Below, piece by piece: positions 1 to 9,191 of a stretch of DNA of 64,000 nucleotides. Every line of letters begins with the position of its first letter. The first letter of the stretch is position 1. Source of the stretch: Bilifractor sp002394235. GTDB lineage: Bacteria > Bacillota > Clostridia > Lachnospirales > Lachnospiraceae. The notes beneath the pieces are model-generated. The model was not told the DNA's origin. It made no database searches and saw only the letters and a list, made by a program, of their open reading frames with translations. The DNA is taken from NCBI RefSeq assembly GCF_052118845.1, contig NZ_JBQKGJ010000015.1:1-64000 (forward strand). The letters are read 5' to 3'. Both the position numbers and the translations under genes were made by a program.

Positions 1-138
1 TTTTACAGGCCAGTGTTTTGCCTACGGCTTCCTTCAGACCTCATCTCACGATGACGCCCTTGCTTTCAGCTGCATCCTTCCCACTGCCGGGCGGATCAGG
101 GACTCTCACCCTTTAGAACGTGCGCCCGCCGGGCGCAC
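1..138 (-). mobile_element. 5' end of a group II intron (runs off the window)
   Basis: Read on the minus strand from position 138, the sequence starts GTGCGCCC, forms a GC-rich hairpin, then shows GGGTGAGAGTCCC, a GCAAGGG block and a CTGAAGGAAGCC block. These are the order and wording of the 5' end (domain I) of bacterial group II introns, which begin GUGYG. Only the first 138 bases are present; the reverse-transcriptase ORF and domains V-VI would lie beyond position 1. The intron starts a few bases after the hairpin at 147-176. That fits class C introns, which insert behind intrinsic terminators. The class assignment is inferred from the insertion site, not from a domain V sequence. Confidence 0.75.
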
Positions 139-146
139 CGTAAATA

Positions 147-176
147 AAGCAGGAGCAGTAAAAACTGCCCCTGCTT
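147..176 (-). terminator. Terminator hairpin after the VOC gene
   Basis: Arms AAGCAGGAGCAGT (147-159) and ACTGCCCCTGCTT (164-176) pair around an AAAA loop with one mismatch. T-rich sequence follows on both strands, so it could act in both directions. It lies 4 bp past the stop codon of the VOC gene and just before the group II intron start. Confidence 0.8.
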
Positions 177-180
177 TTCT

Positions 181-741
181 TTATGCCATTCCTATACTTT
201 TAAAAAATTCTGATAATGTCATATCATTTGGCATCTCCCTGCCAATACGCTGCATACTCAGATCCGTATATTCAATAAATTCCATTCGATTTCCATCAGG
301 ATCCTGCAGCCACATTGCTTTAGTTCTGTCAATATTTGCAGCCGGTGCTAAATATACCGAATCCTCTCCACCTTTTGCCAACACTTCCTCATAGAACTTT
401 TGAACATCATCCACAGTATGTGCAAAATGAGTAAAATTCAAATCTGTTTGTTCACAGGGCACATGCGGTATATTGGCTCCTATCGTGTTGAATAATTCTA
501 TAAAACTACCTGGTGCATCCTGAAACTCCATGTAGACAATCCAAGGCACATCCTTATTTTCCTCAAGAAAGGAAAGTCGATCCTTGTCCATTGCCTCAAG
601 CATTTCCTGATTATCCGGGATCATATCGCCGTAAAATATCGTAAACTTCTCTTTACAATTAAGGAATGTTTCATACCATTTTTTTGATTTTTCAAGATTC
701 TTGCAATTAAAACCGAGATGCATATTGGGATTTATGATCAT
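181..741 (-). CDS. VOC-family (glyoxalase-like) protein
   Basis: 186 residues with two beta-alpha-beta-beta-beta modules of the vicinal oxygen chelate superfamily. His8 (in MHLGF), Glu82 (in FIELF), His105 and Glu154 (in MEFIEY) sit where the metal ligands of glyoxalase/dioxygenase-type VOC proteins occur. The DPDGN motif before the last strand is typical. The substrate cannot be told from sequence; a sugar-derived or aromatic ligand would fit the neighbouring glycosidases. It starts 1 bp after the stop of the Gfo/Idh/MocA gene, so the two are almost certainly co-transcribed and translationally coupled. It is the last gene of the run before a strong terminator. Confidence 0.8.
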   Translation of the reverse strand: MIINPNMHLGFNCKNLEKSKKWYETFLNCKEKFTIFYGDMIPDNQEMLEAMDKDRLSFLEENKDVPWIVYMEFQDAPGSFIELFNTIGANIPHVPCEQTDLNFTHFAHTVDDVQKFYEEVLAKGGEDSVYLAPAANIDRTKAMWLQDPDGNRMEFIEYTDLSMQRIGREMPNDMTLSEFFKSIGMA

Positions 742-742
742 A

Positions 743-1882
743 TTATTTTACCCTCAAAGCACTTTCTTCTGTATCTGTTGGAATGGAAAGCGGGAGACAT
801 CTAGTGCATGTAGATGCCACATGAACTCTAAGTCCATCTTTATCGCTTGATTCCTTCATTCTTTCCTCGATTTCAAGCACATGCAGACATCTCTCAGCAT
901 TTACACGAGGTTCTCTGCCCTCAATCCGAGCCCATACCATATCCGCAAGTCCAACGCCTCGACTATTTGTCTTAAATGCATATGGATCTTCGATTACTGT
1001 AACCTTTTGATTTTCAGCATCCTCTGGCGCAGTCGTATTTTCATAGATGCTTATTTCACCATTAAACCAGTCTGGGCAGACAAGATACAGAATTCCCTTA
1101 TTGCCATAAATTGCAAAATATGTTCGATCATAATAACAGCTGTCGCAATTAACTGAGAGCGTACCAGTGATTCCATTTTCCATTTCAAGAATTGAGTATA
1201 CCTGACTCTCATTAGGAGTTTCCACAATTGTCCCTTTTGTCTCAGAAGGAGGAAAATTATCAATATGACGTTTGTATGGTGCCTTGACATTCGCTGAAAC
1301 TGTTGCCACCGGTCCTAACAGGTTAATCAGTACTGTCAGGTAATAACACACATAATCATAGAGTACTCCGCCACCTGGACCATTCAAATAGCGCATCGCT
1401 GGAAGCATCTTGTCATTATCCCGATTTCCTATCATTGCAAAAGAAGTGATACGTCCTAATCTTCCACTATCAATGATATGACGTGCATTTTGTACCCAGC
1501 TGGCAAAGAATGTATCTGGGGCAGAGCCAATCATCAGGTTCTTTTCCTGAGCCAGCATAATGAGCTCCTGAGCCTCAATTACATTCATCGTAAATGTTTT
1601 TTCCGTATAAACATGCTTTCCCGCTAAAAGTGCTCTTTTCATGAGCTCGTAGTGAGCGACTGGTGGTGTCAGGTTCAGGATAATATCAATAGAATCGTCT
1701 TCCATCAGTTCGTCTATGGTACATCCCTTTACCCCATACTCTTCTGCTACTGCTTTTGCCTTCGCAATTTTTCTATCAGCAATTGCAGCAAGTTCCAGAA
1801 CAGAAAAACGCGAGGAAATATTATCAATATAAACTCGACATATCATTCCTGTTCCGATGACACCTACTCTTGATTTTTCCAT
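743..1882 (-). CDS. Gfo/Idh/MocA-family oxidoreductase
   Basis: A predicted cytoplasmic NAD(P)-dependent dehydrogenase acting on a sugar, inositol or glycoside. The N-terminal Rossmann motif VGVIGTGMI and the C-terminal GGGVLYDYVCYY segment are family hallmarks. The usual EKP motif reads EKT (YTEKTF), a conservative departure. I chose the second ATG (1882, 379 aa) because AAGAAGG is 9 bases upstream; the first ATG (1891) directly abuts that Shine-Dalgarno sequence. Members of this family next to GH1 enzymes and VOC proteins can take part in oxidation-based glycoside cleavage, but the substrate here is unknown. Confidence 0.85.
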   Translation of the reverse strand: MEKSRVGVIGTGMICRVYIDNISSRFSVLELAAIADRKIAKAKAVAEEYGVKGCTIDELMEDDSIDIILNLTPPVAHYELMKRALLAGKHVYTEKTFTMNVIEAQELIMLAQEKNLMIGSAPDTFFASWVQNARHIIDSGRLGRITSFAMIGNRDNDKMLPAMRYLNGPGGGVLYDYVCYYLTVLINLLGPVATVSANVKAPYKRHIDNFPPSETKGTIVETPNESQVYSILEMENGITGTLSVNCDSCYYDRTYFAIYGNKGILYLVCPDWFNGEISIYENTTAPEDAENQKVTVIEDPYAFKTNSRGVGLADMVWARIEGREPRVNAERCLHVLEIEERMKESSDKDGLRVHVASTCTRCLPLSIPTDTEESALRVK

Positions 1883-1908
1883 AGTGATCATCCTTCTTTG
1901 TCGTAAAA

Positions 1909-3255
1909 TTATTCTTCGAATCCGTTATCTCTTGTTACTGCAGAATACCACTTCGCACTCTTCTTGGGGCTGCATTCAAGAGTCTCGTAATCTGTATAGT
2001 AGACTCCATAGCGTGCACAGTAGCCTGCTGACCACTCGAAGTTGTCCATCAGAGACCAGAGATAGTATCCTCTTAAATCAACTCCTTCCTCAATTGCTTT
2101 GTGAGCCCATTTAAGTACCTGTTTCACATAATCAATTCTAAGATCATCGTTCATGTTCGCTTCTTTTCCATCTGCATTATCATAAGGAAAACCATTTTCT
2201 GTGATATAAATTGGAATATTAATCTTGTATTTATCAACCAACATGTGAAGTACATCACAAACCGCTTCTGGATGGCTTTCCGGTCTGTCCTGATAATTAC
2301 CGCCACCCTGCTTTTTCGCTTCTTCCTGCTCCTTTAATTTCACAGCATCATCATACAATCCGTTATAGAAGTTTAATCCATAGAAATCTAATGGCTGATT
2401 GATCGTTTCAAAATCTCCATCCTGGATATCCGGTGTCAGTCCATTCTTTTCAAAATATTCCATAAGGACCTCTGAATATCCACCTAAAAACAGTGGATTA
2501 AGAAACATACCAAAGCCTTTGATCTCATTATTTTCGATTACAAGCTTCTCGTCCTCTTCTTTTCCAGGATTAGCCGGATAATGTTTCCACACATCCACAA
2601 CGATTCCGATTTTTGAATTCATAAATCCATATGTTCTGAAAAGTTTTACAACTTCTCCATGGCAAATAAGCAGATTATGCAGTGCCTGACGTGCATACTT
2701 CTCATCATGAAGTCCAGGCGCAAAAAATCCCTGTGAGTAACCTACATAGGTAGCAATTGGCTCATTAAAAGTAACCCAGAAATCAACATCCTCTCCAAAG
2801 TTATCAAGTAAAACCCTGGCATATTCTGTGAACCACTTTACGATTTCTCGATTACCAAAGCCGCCTTTTAATTGCAGCTGATATGGCAGATCCCAATGAT
2901 ACATTGTAGCATTAGGTTTTATTCCATTTTCACGAAGTAATGCAATCAGATTTTTATAATAGGCAATTCCAGCCTCATTAACTTTTCCTGTACCATCTGG
3001 CATGATACGAGACCATGAAAAAGAAAAACGATAAGAGTTAACCCCAAGCTCCTTAAGCATTTCAACATCACGCTCATATCTATGATAGGAATCACAGGCC
3101 ACCTCAGGAACTCCACCATGTTTTATAGAACCCGGTATTCTTGAGAAAACATCCCATATAGACAAACCACGACCATCTTCATTCGCGCCACCTTCAATCT
3201 GCGCCGCTGCTGTCGCAACACCCCACGTAAAATTCTCTGGGAACTGATAATACAT
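1909..3255 (-). CDS. GH1 beta-glucosidase
   Basis: 448 residues, full length for glycoside hydrolase family 1. The acid/base Glu165 lies in TFNEP and the nucleophile Glu353 in YITENG; the N-terminus FPENFTWGVATAAAQIEG and the C-terminal NFEWSAGY aglycone/glucose-binding segment are canonical. A Glu at the WSLMDNFEW position, rather than the phosphate-binding Ser/Lys set, points to non-phosphorylated beta-glucosides. It has no signal peptide, so the substrate must be imported. It lies upstream of the oxidoreductase and VOC genes on the same strand and downstream of a 6-phospho-glucosidase, so this run could process both phosphorylated and free beta-glucosides. Confidence 0.93.
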   Translation of the reverse strand: MYYQFPENFTWGVATAAAQIEGGANEDGRGLSIWDVFSRIPGSIKHGGVPEVACDSYHRYERDVEMLKELGVNSYRFSFSWSRIMPDGTGKVNEAGIAYYKNLIALLRENGIKPNATMYHWDLPYQLQLKGGFGNREIVKWFTEYARVLLDNFGEDVDFWVTFNEPIATYVGYSQGFFAPGLHDEKYARQALHNLLICHGEVVKLFRTYGFMNSKIGIVVDVWKHYPANPGKEEDEKLVIENNEIKGFGMFLNPLFLGGYSEVLMEYFEKNGLTPDIQDGDFETINQPLDFYGLNFYNGLYDDAVKLKEQEEAKKQGGGNYQDRPESHPEAVCDVLHMLVDKYKINIPIYITENGFPYDNADGKEANMNDDLRIDYVKQVLKWAHKAIEEGVDLRGYYLWSLMDNFEWSAGYCARYGVYYTDYETLECSPKKSAKWYSAVTRDNGFEE

Positions 3256-3313
3256 TTTTTACCTCCCACTATCTTTATAAACATATTATGCAATAAACGG
3301 TCACTGTCCGTAA

Positions 3314-3326
3314 GTAAGCGGTAAAC
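3314..3326 (+). repeat. Possible IS66 terminal-repeat scar
   Basis: The 13-mer GTAAGCGGTAAAC between the two GH1 genes is identical to the 13-mer at 35013-35025, which bounds an IS66 transposase remnant. A second insertion of the same element that has since been lost would explain it. The match is short and the flanks do not align, so chance is possible. Confidence 0.35.
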
Positions 3327-3377
3327 CTCCAGTACCTGTTGTACCTGGCTAGTACATTGAATAACAAAGAGGACTTC

Positions 3378-4781
3378 TTATAGTTCCTGTCCATTCGTTT
3401 CAATCACATGCTGATACCAGTAAAAGCTCTTCTTTCGATACCGCTCCAGAGTTCCGCTGCCGTCATTGTTCCTGTCTACATAGATGAAGCCGTAGCGTTT
3501 TCTCATCTCGGCAGTAGAAGCGCTTACCAGATCGATGCATCCCCAAGCGGTATATCCCATGACAGGAACCCCATCCGCAATGGCCTCGCCGACCTGTTTG
3601 AGATGCTCTCTCATATAATCGATCCGATAGTCATCATATACAGTCCTTGTACCGTCCGGAAGTTCCACCAGCTCATCCGCTGCCCCAAGTCCATTTTCTA
3701 CGATGAAGAGCGGCTTCTGATACTTGTCCCAGAAATCATTCAACACATATCGCAGTCCCTGCGGATCAATCTGCCACCCCCACTCGCTGGACTTCAGATA
3801 CGGGTTTGGAACACCTCCGAGCAGGTTTCCCTCTCCCCGTTTATTCTTCTTCGGATCCGCTGTGGCACAAACACTGACATAGTAGCTGAAGGAGATAAAG
3901 TCCACGGTATTCCGGAGCGCCTGCTCATCGCCTTCATCCATATGGATATAAATTTTATGATCGTGAAAATAACGCTTCGCATAACCCGGATATTCACCTC
4001 TTGCGTGAACCGCCAGGAACATCTCATTCAGATGATTCTGCTCCATCGAGCAAATGACATCCGAGGGGTCCGGCGTCAGCGGATAGATCGGCATAGCCAG
4101 AACCATACATCCGATCTGAAACTCCGGATTAATTTCATGCCCCAGCTTTGTCGCAAGCGCGCTCGCAACGAGCTCATGGTGGATCGCCTGATAGAGGTCA
4201 GACTCTGAAAGATCTTCCCTGGAAGCCGGAATGCCGCCGCTCATAAACGGCGACTCCAGAATCGAATTGATTTCGTTAAAGGTCAACCAGTACTTTACCT
4301 TATCTTTATACCTGGTGAAGATTGTTTCCACATAGCGGAGATAGAAATCAATCAGCTTCCGGTTCGTCCACCCGTGATACTTTTCCGCCAGATACAGCGG
4401 GGTTTCATAATGAGAAATCGTCACCATCGGTTCAATCCCATACCGCCTGCAGGTGTCAAAGAGATCATCGTAGAACTGCAGGCCCTTTTCATTCGGCTCC
4501 TCCTCATCTCCGTGCGGAAAGATCCGGCTCCAGGCGATGGAGGTTCGAAAAATCTTGAAGCCCATCTCTGCAAACATCCGGATATCATCCTTATAGCGAT
4601 GATAAAAATCAATGCCTTCCAGCTTCAGGTTGTTCTCTGTCGGTATGGCTGTTCTCGGTCCCTTCAGCCCGTGCGGCAGGACATCCTGGATGGAAAGTCC
4701 CTTCCCATCCACATTATATGCGCCCTCCAGCTGATTTGCAGCGACTGCCCCTCCCCACAGGAAATTTTCCGGAAAATTCAT
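3378..4781 (-). CDS. GH1 6-phospho-beta-glucosidase
   Basis: 467 residues of the GH1 family. Acid/base Glu170 is in WLTFNEIN and nucleophile Glu362 in FIVENGLGA. The C-terminal WGCIDLVSAST...KKRYGF-like segment (here with MRKRYG) is the phosphate-recognition loop that separates 6-phospho-beta-glucosidases such as BglA/AscB from plain beta-glucosidases. It hydrolyses PTS-imported beta-glucoside 6-phosphates in the cytoplasm. No PTS permease is in the window. It has its own 152-bp upstream gap after the esterase gene. Confidence 0.93.
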   Translation of the reverse strand: MNFPENFLWGGAVAANQLEGAYNVDGKGLSIQDVLPHGLKGPRTAIPTENNLKLEGIDFYHRYKDDIRMFAEMGFKIFRTSIAWSRIFPHGDEEEPNEKGLQFYDDLFDTCRRYGIEPMVTISHYETPLYLAEKYHGWTNRKLIDFYLRYVETIFTRYKDKVKYWLTFNEINSILESPFMSGGIPASREDLSESDLYQAIHHELVASALATKLGHEINPEFQIGCMVLAMPIYPLTPDPSDVICSMEQNHLNEMFLAVHARGEYPGYAKRYFHDHKIYIHMDEGDEQALRNTVDFISFSYYVSVCATADPKKNKRGEGNLLGGVPNPYLKSSEWGWQIDPQGLRYVLNDFWDKYQKPLFIVENGLGAADELVELPDGTRTVYDDYRIDYMREHLKQVGEAIADGVPVMGYTAWGCIDLVSASTAEMRKRYGFIYVDRNNDGSGTLERYRKKSFYWYQHVIETNGQEL

Positions 4782-4933
4782 GGCTGTTATCCTCCCGATT
4801 TTTTATATTATCTGCTCTTAACCCCATAGCCGCTTACACACAACGGACAAGGCCAGGATTTCTCAGAGTTCTGACGCTCAAGCATCATGTAAAACATTAA
4901 TATGCAGCTGATCCATTTTCATCTCCTCTACCC

Positions 4934-6052
4934 TTACCGCTGTACCAGTCTCCCGGTTCTCGGATCTCTGGAAAATTTCGACAGATGTTCCCAGAGAATC
5001 TCTCCAAACATAGAAGACGGCCAATGCACCATTCCTTCGATGGCGACCGTCTCGAACATACACTGCCCGTCCGGTCTCTGATTGTACCCGAACAGATAGC
5101 GCCGATCGTTGTAGACTTTCTCCTCTTCTGCCTCAAACCGGATCCCTGTCATCCGCTCAATGTCGTTTTTCTGTTCCCCCGGCAGCGGGAAAGCTGCTGC
5201 GTCACATCCGGCTGCACGACGCAGATTGTTATAGGAAATCATTTTATCTTCCGGCTTTAACGGAATCACACCATCCTTTGCTTCCCCGCCCGGTTCACGA
5301 CGGATCGGAAGAAGTCCGAGCATTTCATGCTCACCCATGACAAGTGAAATCGCGATGCCAAGATTCCTGGCTTTCTCTACCATGTCATCTGTCAGATGAT
5401 AGGCCTCATACCACTGACCGTCAAGGTCATGTGCGGCAACATCGTTAGCAAAAAGCATGCCTCCCATACCGATTCCCGCAAAAATCTCGGGATGTGCAAG
5501 CCCGAGTCTGGAAGCAGAAAAACCGCCAAAGCTATATCCCATCAGGTAGACACGGCTCCAGTCAACCGGAAAGACGTTTTTTGCGATCTCCAGAAGTCTG
5601 CGAATAGATTCCCAGTTTTCGTTCTCCGGTGCAATCACGATGCATTCTTCTCTTGCCGCTACCTGAATGATGCCATAGCTCTCGGTCATCTGTATCGGAT
5701 TGTGGGCGCCGTGCAGACATAAAATCAACGGATACCTCCGATCCTTGTCAGAAACTGCAGACAGCGGAACAAACGAGGACCACTTTTCGAGCCCTTCCTC
5801 ATGTACCTCTTTATGAAGTCCTTTTTCATAATGCTCCCAATACCGGATCTCTTCTTCCGAATCCTCTGGCATTGACATGATAGACAGCCGCTGATCGATA
5901 ACCTCACCGTCTTTGGAAAGAGCCAGCACATCTCCAACCGCCGGATCATCACTCATTAAACGAAGCAGCCCCGCAGTCCCGAGTCCTTCTTCACTCTTAC
6001 TATTTTCAACATCCTCTTTTCTAAGCCCCAGATGATCATCTCTATCTGACAT
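4934..6052 (-). CDS. Alpha/beta-hydrolase esterase
   Basis: 372 residues. An LCLHG oxyanion segment, the nucleophile elbow GYSFGG and a late VHWPSS histidine give a complete Ser-His-Asp hydrolase layout like PHB-depolymerase/feruloyl-esterase-type proteins. No signal peptide is visible, so it probably works on imported esters. The first about 110 residues are acidic and not recognisable. ATG 6052 is preceded by AAGGAG at 9-base spacing. Its place between glycosidases suggests removal of acyl groups from plant glycosides; the substrate is not resolved. Confidence 0.78.
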   Translation of the reverse strand: MSDRDDHLGLRKEDVENSKSEEGLGTAGLLRLMSDDPAVGDVLALSKDGEVIDQRLSIMSMPEDSEEEIRYWEHYEKGLHKEVHEEGLEKWSSFVPLSAVSDKDRRYPLILCLHGAHNPIQMTESYGIIQVAAREECIVIAPENENWESIRRLLEIAKNVFPVDWSRVYLMGYSFGGFSASRLGLAHPEIFAGIGMGGMLFANDVAAHDLDGQWYEAYHLTDDMVEKARNLGIAISLVMGEHEMLGLLPIRREPGGEAKDGVIPLKPEDKMISYNNLRRAAGCDAAAFPLPGEQKNDIERMTGIRFEAEEEKVYNDRRYLFGYNQRPDGQCMFETVAIEGMVHWPSSMFGEILWEHLSKFSRDPRTGRLVQR

Positions 6053-6266
6053 GGTGTATTTCTCCTTTTTCGTATGCTATCTGCCTGCATCGTTCCCGTT
6101 AAATGCCCATACCCCGCAAGCTGGACCGTAAATATAACAAACCAATTGCCACCTTGATTCGCACCTTTCGCAGCTGCCGCATATATTCGCATTCCCGCAG
6201 CCTTTTACATTTGCATCTTATCACTCTTTTAGTGCGTCTTATGACGTTATTTTGCCTTTCCTGTTC

Positions 6267-8129
6267 CTATATTGCCCGGTGATTTGAATATACCTGAGCT
6301 TCCATGTCTTTGATCCCTTCCGGCACTTCAGCCTTGATGTCCAATGTACCGTCAGTGTTCTTCTTCCATGCAACATGAACCGTCCCTCTCGGCGTAACCA
6401 CGTCTCCGGACGCCGATTTCAGATATCCCGCCATCGGCGCGATACGGATACTTTCGAAGCCGGGCGCGGCAGGACGAACACCGAGCACCACTGCAGGCAG
6501 CTCATAGAGAATCAGCGAAGCCCATCCGTGGCAGTCGGATCTTCCGTCTGTTCCATTCTCCACACAGGTGCTCATATGCTCCCGCACCATCTTTCTCCAG
6601 AGGTCCCACAGATCCTCTGTCTTCTCATACCAGCCGGTGATTTCCAGCGCTCGGAACAAATAGAACATATAAGAAACAGATGCCTGCGGCAATTTCGGAT
6701 TTCCGACCGTCAGTTCCAGCATTTTCCGCCCCTCCTCAGGGGTGACAAGTCCGGTAAGCACCGCAAATACCTGTGTATGAACCGAATAATCCTCAATACC
6801 AGGCCCGTCCTGAACCAGACAGATCTCTGCATTCTTCCCCCATCCGCCATCCGAAGAAGTCCTCTCCTGTTCAGGCTTTCCATCAAAGCCGGCAGCTGCT
6901 TCCTGTGCGCCCTTTCCGTCAGCACAGACCGCCTCCGAATAAGACCCCATCGCATGCTTCCGTATCGACTGAAGCACTGCTTCCGCACGGCCGCGGTATT
7001 CCGTTCCTATTTCCCTCCTTCCCACAAAATCTGACATCTCCGCCGCTTTCTGCAATCCGTATGCGTAAAGGAGACTCTCTATGGTAAGCTGCCCGCTTCC
7101 CTTATACGTCGCAGAAGGCACTCCCATCGTCGCATTCCATTCCTTTGTCCAGTCTACAAAGGACCAGTATCTCGAATCCATCAGTGAGCCGCCCATCTTT
7201 CCCACCATACCATTCGACGCAAGATTCCGCTCAAAGCAGCCAAGAAGCTGATCAATCGCATTCCAGTTCTCCCGGACCAACGTGCGGTCTCCGAAATACA
7301 TCATGTGATCATATACCATCAACAGATAATAGATGGAAAATCCCGGGATCACATTGCTCTTCTGCGCCGGTGCGGAAGCGTTGATCATGCCGTCCGGCCT
7401 CTGGGAACGCCTAAACGCCTCAATTGCCTGACGGGCAAGCCGGTCATCCGCGGAAACCGCATAGGTGTATAAAATTTCCTCGCGGCTGTCCATCGCGTAC
7501 TGCAGCTGCTCGTAAAAAGGGCAATCCATATAGGTGTCACGCATACAACGTTCCAACGTCCGCAGACTGATCTCCCAGATTGGCACAAGTGAGGGATCCG
7601 ATGAGGCAACTGAGGTCTGAACCTCCAGGGGATATCCGGTCTCCCGATACGAGAAATCCAGAAAATCCAAGCCCTCTTCTCCGGTCTCGATCTTCAGCTG
7701 TATAAACCGGAAGGTACGGTACCAGAACGGTTCGTAGGTCTCCGGTTTTTCAAGTGTCCCATACCCGGCTATACCATAGACCGAAGTATGTCCGTAAAGT
7801 CTCCCATTCACGGAATCTGTCCGGTCTCCTTTTCTGGGATTCACAGGAATCCCATCCGCCGATACCGCATCCTCCGGCGGATACGCATAACACTCCGAAC
7901 ACAGCGTCGTTATTACCGCTCCCTTTCCTCCGGAAAAACAGTAATTCAAAAATCCACACTGTTCCGTCCCGGCGCTGACCTCGACGACTGCCCTGCTGTG
8001 CGCTGGTATATGTACGGCACCCCTTCCCGCCAGCATCTCTTCCCAGGCATCCCGAACAGCAGCTTTCGTCTCCTTCGAAGCGTCTCCGGAAATCCTGAAA
8101 CCTCGAATGTATTTTCGATTTTCTCTTTT
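6267..8129 (-). pseudogene. 5'-truncated GH78 alpha-L-rhamnosidase
   Basis: The open frame (up to 8189) matches the six-hairpin GH78 rhamnosidase family: FWYRTFRF, the DCPFYEQLQYAMDSR catalytic-region motif, a VDWTKEWN segment, and a C-terminal PAAPGFESIRIAP beta-sandwich start. Family members are usually 750-1000 residues and carry extra N-terminal domains; here the first recognisable residue is already well inside. The 5' end fuses directly into a dispersed repeat (8132-8226), which supplies about the first 18-20 codons. I see no usable Shine-Dalgarno sequence for a downstream ATG. I read it as a gene decapitated at the repeat junction. A functional shortened enzyme is possible because the catalytic core looks intact. 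Confidence 0.65.
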
Positions 8130-8131
8130 GC

Positions 8132-8226
8132 AACGAGATAAAACACGCTGTGCGAGTTTTATCTCGCTATCGCGACGCTCGCCGCACACGAATACTTCGC
8201 ATTCGGCTGCGGCTCACACTTCGCGT
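8132..8226. repeat. Dispersed repeat family 1, copy 1
   Basis: About 95 bp, nearly identical to 27539-27632. It contains an 11-bp perfect stem (CGAGATAAAAC / GTTTTATCTCG) and a second hairpin around GAATACTTCGCATTC. One end abuts the T-tract of the terminator at 8227-8255; the other runs into the truncated rhamnosidase. No ORF of its own. Confidence 0.85.
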
Positions 8227-8255
8227 AAAAAAAATCCGGCCACTATGGCCGGATT
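8227..8255 (-). terminator. Terminator downstream of rplA
   Basis: A perfect 9-bp stem AATCCGGCC / GGCCGGATT with a 5-base loop, followed on the minus strand by eight Ts. The 105 bases between this hairpin and the rplA stop hold no gene. They contain an AGGAACGT...ACGTTCCT inverted repeat that may be an attenuator leader. Confidence 0.9.
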
Positions 8256-8360
8256 CTAGCAGGAACGTGCCGCGAAAGCAATTTGTGCAGACCGCATTCG
8301 CAGACAGACGTTCCTTATATACAGCTTTCAAAAAAGCCCTCACATAATTTTGCGACGAAA

Positions 8361-9056
8361 TTATGCGCTTACCTTGATCGGGTTGATCTTCACGCCCGGT
8401 CCCATTGTAGGAGCAACGGAAACGGATTTCAGATACTGGCCCTTCAGTGCGGCAGGTCTGGCTTTGTTAATAGCTGCCATCAGTGTCTGGAAGTTGTCAT
8501 TCAGCTGTTCTTCCGTAAAGGAAGCTTTACCAATTACAACGTGAATGATATTTGCCTTGTCAAGACGGTACTCAACTTTACCTGCTTTGATATCGTTGAT
8601 TGCCTTTGTTACATCCATGGTAACTGTTCCGGCCTTCGGGTTCGGCATTAAGCCCTTCGGTCCGAGGATACGGCCCAGACGTCCTACAACACCCATCATA
8701 TCCGGTGTCGCAACAACAACGTCAAAATCAAGCCATCCTTCGTTCTGGATCTTCGGAACCAGATCCATATCGCCTACAAAATCAGCGCCGGCAGCCTTAG
8801 CCTCATCAGCCTTTGCTCCCTTTGCGAATACAAGTACACGAACGCTCTTGCCGGTTCCGTGAGGAAGTACAACAGCTCCACGTACCTGCTGATCCGCGTG
8901 ACGTCCGTCACAGCCTGTACGGATATGTACTTCAATTGTCTCATCAAACTTAGCTACTGCAGATTTTTTTGCAAGGGCAATTGCCTCTGCCGGATCATAC
9001 AGATTTGCGCGGTCAATAGCTTTTGCAGCTTCTGCGTATTTCTTTCCGTGTTTCAT
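8361..9056 (-). CDS. rplA: 50S ribosomal protein L1
   Basis: 231 residues starting MKHGKKYAEAAK. This start, not the longer in-frame one at 9167, is preceded by AGGAGGT. The sequence matches L1 throughout, including the KADEAKAAGAD and GPKGLMPNPKAGTV motifs that contact 23S rRNA. It belongs to the large subunit stalk and can repress its own mRNA in bacteria. It follows rplK by 135 bp. The usual next genes rplJ and rplL are absent; a terminator and a repeat follow instead. Confidence 0.97.
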   Translation of the reverse strand: MKHGKKYAEAAKAIDRANLYDPAEAIALAKKSAVAKFDETIEVHIRTGCDGRHADQQVRGAVVLPHGTGKSVRVLVFAKGAKADEAKAAGADFVGDMDLVPKIQNEGWLDFDVVVATPDMMGVVGRLGRILGPKGLMPNPKAGTVTMDVTKAINDIKAGKVEYRLDKANIIHVVIGKASFTEEQLNDNFQTLMAAINKARPAALKGQYLKSVSVAPTMGPGVKINPIKVSA

Positions 9057-9191
9057 TTTAAAAATACCTCCTGTGGTAGTTGCGGGATTTTCCCTCCCAC
9101 GATTTGTGTCCGTCCTTCCGGCGCACATGCAAGAATTAGCGCTTTCTCCGAAGGAAACGTCAGACACTTACGAAAGTTACTGTCGACCGAA

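Noticed and set aside
8256..8360. Firm call of an L10 leader RNA after rplA
   Set aside because: An inverted repeat and terminator are present, but I could not match the conserved leader core by eye; only mentioned as a possibility.
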